A program made the translations under genes and the position numbers. The notes below the pieces were generated by a model. The model was not told the origin of the DNA, ran no database searches, and was given only the letters and a program-made list of their open reading frames with translations. Positions 15,530-18,881 of a stretch of DNA of 18,881 nucleotides are shown here, piece by piece. The first letter of the stretch is position 1; the number at the start of each line of letters is the position of its first letter. Source of the DNA: Schleiferiaceae bacterium (GTDB lineage: Bacteria; Bacteroidota; Bacteroidia; Flavobacteriales; Schleiferiaceae); NCBI GenBank assembly GCA_022424815.1, contig JAKMGS010000021.1, positions 1 through 18,881 on the forward strand, read 5' to 3'.

Positions 15530-16527
15530 TTCAGCTCGTACTGGGACCAGTTTGACGTGGTTTGAACCTCAAACTCCCCGTATTTATTTCCTACGATGAA
15601 ATATCCTTCTGTATTGGCGAAGCGCTCAATCATTGCCTTCGATTCTTCCAGCCCTTTCACCATACATGCAGTAGCCAAAGCATCGGCCTCAGTTGCAGTT
15701 TGAGCAATAATACTCACACTTAATAGATTACTGACAACCGGTTGACCACTGGTCGGATCTATAGTGTGAACCACGCGCTGACCATTTTCAGCCAACCAAT
15801 ACTTACGGTAATTCCCGCTGGTAGCTAGAGACATAGAATCTAACTCAACTATGGTCTGGTATTGACCAGAAACACGTTCTTCTTGTGGCTGTTCAATACC
15901 AATTCGCCACAATCGACCATCTAAATTTTTACCCTTACAACGTACCTCACCACCTATTTCAATCATGTAGTTTTGAACATTTTGATTTCGGAAAAAATTA
16001 GATACTACATCCACAGTATAGCCCTGTGCAATGGCATTTACATCTAGTTCATAACCTCTCGGCAACGTATACTTCTCCATCATAGGACCCGGACGGCGAC
16101 TGATTAATCCTTCATATCCGACAAAACTCATCAAGCTGTCCAAATTGACGCTTTCATTATGCGTACCACCTGAAAAACCCCATGCTTTGATGAGTGGCGC
16201 TATAGTAATATCGAAGGCTCCACCAGTCAAATCACTCAAATGTAATGACCTTAAAATGAGTCCATGAAAATCATTACTTAGGTAAATGGATTCACCTTCA
16301 TTGAGACGAGAGATCTCACTGTCCTCCACCCACAAACTCATTTGTTGATCCATGGATTTGAGGATGGAATCGATGTCTATGCGGTAATCTACGCCTTCCG
16401 GCACGAGGTAGCTGATGCTGAATGTGGAGCCCTGTGCGGGACCTTGGTTAGTCATTTGGACCAATTCCGGTTCGCTTTGACAGGACCAAAGTAGTGGAAG
16501 GAAGAAAAAGGCGCGTAGTAGTTTCAT
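15526..16527 (-). CDS. apbE: FAD:protein FMN transferase, lipoprotein
   Basis: Mg2+-dependent transfer of FMN from FAD to a Thr/Ser of target flavoproteins, notably NqrB and NqrC, on the periplasmic side. From ATG 16527 the product is 333 residues, beginning with a lipoprotein signal peptide ending LWSC (Cys16 would be lipidated). ApbE signatures in order: QGSTFSISY (about 32-40), MSLWVEDSEISRLN (63-76), GGAFDITIAPLIKAWGF (about 102-118), LDVNAIAQGYTVD (161-173), IEIGGEVRCKG (189-199), HTIDPTSGQP (254-263) and QTATEADALATACMV (276-290). The longer reading from 16554 starts inside a terminator hairpin and hides the signal peptide, so it is rejected. The gene follows nqrF by 58 nt but is separated by a terminator. 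Its stop codon overlaps that of the convergent small gene within TTAA. Confidence 0.94.
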   Translation of the reverse strand: MKLLRAFFFLPLLWSCQSEPELVQMTNQGPAQGSTFSISYLVPEGVDYRIDIDSILKSMDQQMSLWVEDSEISRLNEGESIYLSNDFHGLILRSLHLSDLTGGAFDITIAPLIKAWGFSGGTHNESVNLDSLMSFVGYEGLISRRPGPMMEKYTLPRGYELDVNAIAQGYTVDVVSNFFRNQNVQNYMIEIGGEVRCKGKNLDGRLWRIGIEQPQEERVSGQYQTIVELDSMSLATSGNYRKYWLAENGQRVVHTIDPTSGQPVVSNLLSVSIIAQTATEADALATACMVKGLEESKAMIERFANTEGYFIVGNKYGEFEVQTTSNWSQYELN

Positions 16528-16542
16528 AGAATGAAAATAAAA

Positions 16543-16566
16543 AAGCCGCTCCATGCGGAGCGGCTT
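16543..16566 (-). terminator. Rho-independent terminator after nqrF
   Basis: A perfect 10-bp stem AAGCCGCTCC / GGAGCGGCTT with loop ATGC. On the minus strand it is followed by TTTTATTTTCATT. It lies 19 nt after the nqrF stop and ends 15 nt before the apbE start codon, so apbE depends on read-through or a promoter at this site. Confidence 0.9.
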
Positions 16567-16585
16567 AGGTTATCATTTTTTTCGA

Positions 16586-17887
16586 TTATCCACCGAAATC
16601 ATCGAAGCTTACGTTCTCTGGTGGCACACCGAAATCGTCTACCATCTTCAGAACCGCTGCATTCATTAGCGGTGGTCCACAGAAGTAGAACTCGATATCT
16701 TCTGGTGCATCGTGGTGGTTCAAGTAGTTATCGATTACCGCTTGGTGAACGAAACCTACGAAGCCATCACCTTCGTCATCCATGTTCTCCTTACCATTCC
16801 AGTTATCCTCTGGTAGTGGCTCTGACAATACTAAGTGGAACTTAAAGTTCGGGAACTGCTCTTCTATCTGACGGAAATCGTCAAGGTAGAACAACTCGCG
16901 CTTCGAACGACCACCGTACCAGTAGCTCACCTTACGGCCAGTCTTCAACGTGTGGAACAAGTGGAACAAGTGCGAGCGCATTGGTGCCATACCAGCACCA
17001 CCACCGATATACAACATTTCAGCGTCTGTCTCTTTGATGAAGAATTCACCGTAAGGACCTGAGATAGTCACTTTATCGCCTGGTTTTTGATCGAATACGA
17101 ATGAAGAACAAACCCCTGGGTTTACATCCATCCATCCGCCTTTCTTGCGGTCGAACGGTGGCGTAGCAATACGAATGTTCAACATTACGATATTACCTTC
17201 TGCAGGGTGGTTGGCCATAGAGTACGCACGGAATAGTGGCTCTGGGTTCACCATCTTAAGATCCCATAGTTTGAACTTATCCCACTCTGCTTGGAATTCA
17301 TCAGGAGCCTTACCCAATTTCGGGTGAGACGTAATATCAATGTTCTTGAAATCTACCGTTGTTGCAGGTACATCTACCTGGATGTAACCACCAGCTTCGA
17401 AGTCTAGTGTTTCACCTTCCGGTAGTTTTACGACAAACTCTTTAATGAAAGAAGCGACGTTGTAGTTACTTACCACTTCACACTCCCACTTCTTGATACC
17501 GAAGATCTCTTCAGGTACTTTAACGTTCATGTCGTTCTTCACCTTAATCTGACATCCTAAACGCCAGTTATCCGCAATCTCCTTACGGTTGAAGAATCCT
17601 GTTTCTGTAGGTAGAATTTCACCACCACCTTCGGTCACTTGACATTTACACATACCACAAGTACCACCTCCACCACAAGCGGACGGCAAGAAGATCTTTT
17701 GGTTGCTCAAAGTATTCAATAGCGTAGTTCCAGATTCTACTTCGACCTCATCACCGTTGATGTTCAACTTCACTGGGCCGCTTGGAGAAAGGCGTGCTTT
17801 TGCTTGTAAGAGTATCGTCACGAGGGCCAAGATGACCACTACGAAAACCGCTACTGCTGAAATGACTGTGCTTGTTGCTAAAAACAT
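16586..17887 (-). CDS. nqrF: Na+-translocating NADH:quinone reductase subunit F
   Basis: NADH-oxidising subunit of the Na+-NQR sodium pump, which feeds electrons from NADH through FAD and a [2Fe-2S] centre to the other subunits. The 433-residue product has one N-terminal membrane helix (about 6-28) and a plant-type ferredoxin domain with cluster ligands Cys71, Cys77, Cys80 and Cys112 (ACGGGGTCGMC, later LGCQ), spaced as in the Vibrio enzyme. A ferredoxin-NADP reductase-like domain follows, with RAYSMA (220-225, FAD), YIGGGAGMAPMRS (293-305) and YFCGPPLM (401-408, NADH). It ends with the characteristic FDDFGG. The length is slightly above the usual 408 or so, with an insertion near 180-210 (FKNIDITSHPKLGKAPDEFQ) common in this subunit. 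The gene starts 13 nt after nqrE in one operon. Confidence 0.97.
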   Translation of the reverse strand: MFLATSTVISAVAVFVVVILALVTILLQAKARLSPSGPVKLNINGDEVEVESGTTLLNTLSNQKIFLPSACGGGGTCGMCKCQVTEGGGEILPTETGFFNRKEIADNWRLGCQIKVKNDMNVKVPEEIFGIKKWECEVVSNYNVASFIKEFVVKLPEGETLDFEAGGYIQVDVPATTVDFKNIDITSHPKLGKAPDEFQAEWDKFKLWDLKMVNPEPLFRAYSMANHPAEGNIVMLNIRIATPPFDRKKGGWMDVNPGVCSSFVFDQKPGDKVTISGPYGEFFIKETDAEMLYIGGGAGMAPMRSHLFHLFHTLKTGRKVSYWYGGRSKRELFYLDDFRQIEEQFPNFKFHLVLSEPLPEDNWNGKENMDDEGDGFVGFVHQAVIDNYLNHHDAPEDIEFYFCGPPLMNAAVLKMVDDFGVPPENVSFDDFGG

Positions 17888-17900
17888 GATGCGAACCGAA

Positions 17901-18524
17901 TTATAATTTAATACCCATAAAGCTCATAAACGCGATACCCATCAAACCGGTAATGATGAAGGTTATACCTAAACCACGCAAAGGAGCAGGAACATTTGAA
18001 TAACGGATTTTTTCACGGATGGCGGCGATGGCGACAATGGCAAGGAACCAACCAACTCCTGAACCTAAGCCGTAGACAGCCGCCTCAGAAATAGTTCCAA
18101 ATGCTCTTTCTTGCATGAAGAGGGAGCCCCCTAGGATTGAACAGTTTACCGCGATCAATGGCAGGAATATACCCAATGCACTGTAGAGTGCAGGAGCAAA
18201 CTTCTCTACGATCATTTCGATCAATTGGACCATAGAGGCAATCACTGCGATAAACATGATGAACGACAAGAAGCTCAAGTCGACATCTTCAAAACCTGCA
18301 CCTAACCATTTACTTAAAGCACCAGGTTGAAGCACATAGTTTTCTAATAACCAGTTTACCGGCAAGGTGATGACCAACACAAAGGTTACGGCAATACCTA
18401 GACCTACTGCTGTTTTTACGGTTTTAGAAACCGCCAAGTACGAACACATACCTAAAAAGTATGCGAAGATCATGTTCTCGATGAAGATCGAGCGAACAAA
18501 TAAGTTAATTAGTTCTTGTCCCAT
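17901..18524 (-). CDS. nqrE: Na+-translocating NADH:quinone reductase subunit E
   Basis: Integral membrane subunit of Na+-NQR, related to RnfA; with NqrD it holds the membrane-embedded iron centre between NqrF and the FMN subunits. The 207-residue product has six predicted membrane helices and begins with the conserved LFVRSIFIENMIFAYFLGMC. Cys27 and Cys128 (in LPLIAVNCSILGG) match the pair known to bind the iron centre in the Vibrio subunit (about Cys26 and Cys120). The ATG at 18524 gives the standard N-terminus. The gene lies 6 nt after nqrD and 13 nt before nqrF, without promoter or terminator between, so one operon is very likely. Nothing is unusual in its length or key residues. Confidence 0.97.
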   Translation of the reverse strand: MGQELINLFVRSIFIENMIFAYFLGMCSYLAVSKTVKTAVGLGIAVTFVLVITLPVNWLLENYVLQPGALSKWLGAGFEDVDLSFLSFIMFIAVIASMVQLIEMIVEKFAPALYSALGIFLPLIAVNCSILGGSLFMQERAFGTISEAAVYGLGSGVGWFLAIVAIAAIREKIRYSNVPAPLRGLGITFIITGLMGIAFMSFMGIKL

Positions 18525-18530
18525 ATCGGC

Positions 18531-18881
18531 TTAGTTTTCTTCAATGAGTTTAGTGTTTTTCGCACGTTGTGCCCAGATGATTAGGCCTACAACGATCAAG
18601 GCCATCGGAGGGAACAAGAAGAACCCGTTGTTGGCGTAGAATCCTCCGTTTGCGATGTACCAACTGTCTGGAATCACTTGGACCCCAAGTAATGCACCAG
18701 AACCTAGCAATTCACGGAAGAAGGCAACAGCGATCAAGATCACGCCATAACCGATGGAGTTACCGATACCGTCCATGAAGGCTTTCCAAGGACCATTGCC
18801 CAAGGCGAATGCTTCGAAACGACCCATAATGATACAGTTCGTAATGATCAAACCCACAAAGACTGAAAGTTGCTTACTCAC
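18531..18881 (-). CDS. nqrD: Na+-translocating NADH:quinone reductase subunit D, C-terminal part (cut by window edge)
   Basis: Integral membrane subunit of Na+-NQR, related to RnfE and paralogous to NqrE. Only 116 of about 210 residues are inside the window; the rest lies beyond the right edge. The first visible codon is GTG (Val) within the protein, not a start: VSKQLSVFVGLIITNCIIMGR is an internal conserved region of NqrD. The Cys in TNC matches the second iron-centre ligand (about Cys112 in the Vibrio subunit). Further family segments are EAFALGNGPWKAFMDGIGNSIGYG, FFRELLGSG and the C-terminal FFLFPPMALIVVGLIIWAQR. The preceding genes nqrA-C are expected upstream but cannot be seen. Confidence 0.95.
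   Translation of the reverse strand: MSKQLSVFVGLIITNCIIMGRFEAFALGNGPWKAFMDGIGNSIGYGVILIAVAFFRELLGSGALLGVQVIPDSWYIANGGFYANNGFFLFPPMALIVVGLIIWAQRAKNTKLIEEN

Noticed and set aside
16528..16554. Longer apbE start at 16554 (nine extra residues)
   Set aside because: This ATG lies in the terminator hairpin after nqrF, and the extra residues would precede a clear lipoprotein signal peptide starting at 16527.
18879..18881. GTG at the right edge as an nqrD start
   Set aside because: The visible sequence begins in the middle of the NqrD family alignment (SKQLSVFVGLIITNC), so the GTG is an internal Val codon and the gene continues outside.
1..18881. Mobile element, CRISPR array, tRNA/rRNA or defence island
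   Set aside because: No transposase, integrase, regular spaced repeats or RNA-gene structure was seen on either strand; all sizeable genes are recognisable chromosomal families.

Overview
The window looks like a piece of a Bacteroidota chromosome, most likely a marine Flavobacteriales relative. The evidence is a fused SecDF of about 1020 residues, a type III glutamine synthetase, the long Bacteroidota form of PurM overlapping prfA, a secreted protein ending in a type IX secretion (T9SS) sorting domain, an OmpA/TPR/PD40 protein of PorE-like layout, and a Na+-NQR operon. Clear Shine-Dalgarno sequences are scarce, and several genes have a Bacteroidota-type -7 box (TAnnTTTG). No tRNA, rRNA, insertion sequence, CRISPR array or prophage is visible. 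It reads as core genome rather than an accessory island.

Layout, left to right. Positions 1-7709 are all minus strand: prfA (cut by the left edge) overlapping purM, a large OmpA-family envelope protein, glnN, and a CaCA-type Ca2+/Na+ antiporter translationally coupled to a TatA-like gene. Then comes secDF (minus). The only sizeable plus-strand block follows: a 902-residue FG-GAP/VCBS propeller protein with a T9SS signal, coupled through ATGA to a DCC-family (DUF393) protein. After it lie mdh (minus), a 68-residue cysteine-containing membrane protein (plus), apbE (minus), and nqrF, nqrE and the C-terminal half of nqrD (minus, cut by the right edge).

How the genes fit together. The right end is a respiratory sodium-pump locus. 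NqrD/E/F are subunits, ApbE attaches FMN to NQR subunits B and C, and the small Cys protein resembles NqrM, the factor needed for the NQR iron centre. SecDF and TatA serve protein export. The OmpA/LysM protein and the T9SS cargo serve the outer membrane and cell surface. GlnN, PurM and Mdh are housekeeping metabolism.

Five strong GC-hairpin/T-tract terminators punctuate the minus strand. Three of them (before purM, tatA and apbE) end only 15-20 nt before the next start codon. In those cases, and upstream of the FG-GAP gene, a -7-like box sits exactly 4 nt before the ATG, which raises the possibility of leaderless transcripts or regulated read-through. The most interesting points are this promoter/terminator geometry, the NqrM-like protein whose stop codon interlocks with that of apbE, and the module inserted into the FG-GAP propeller.
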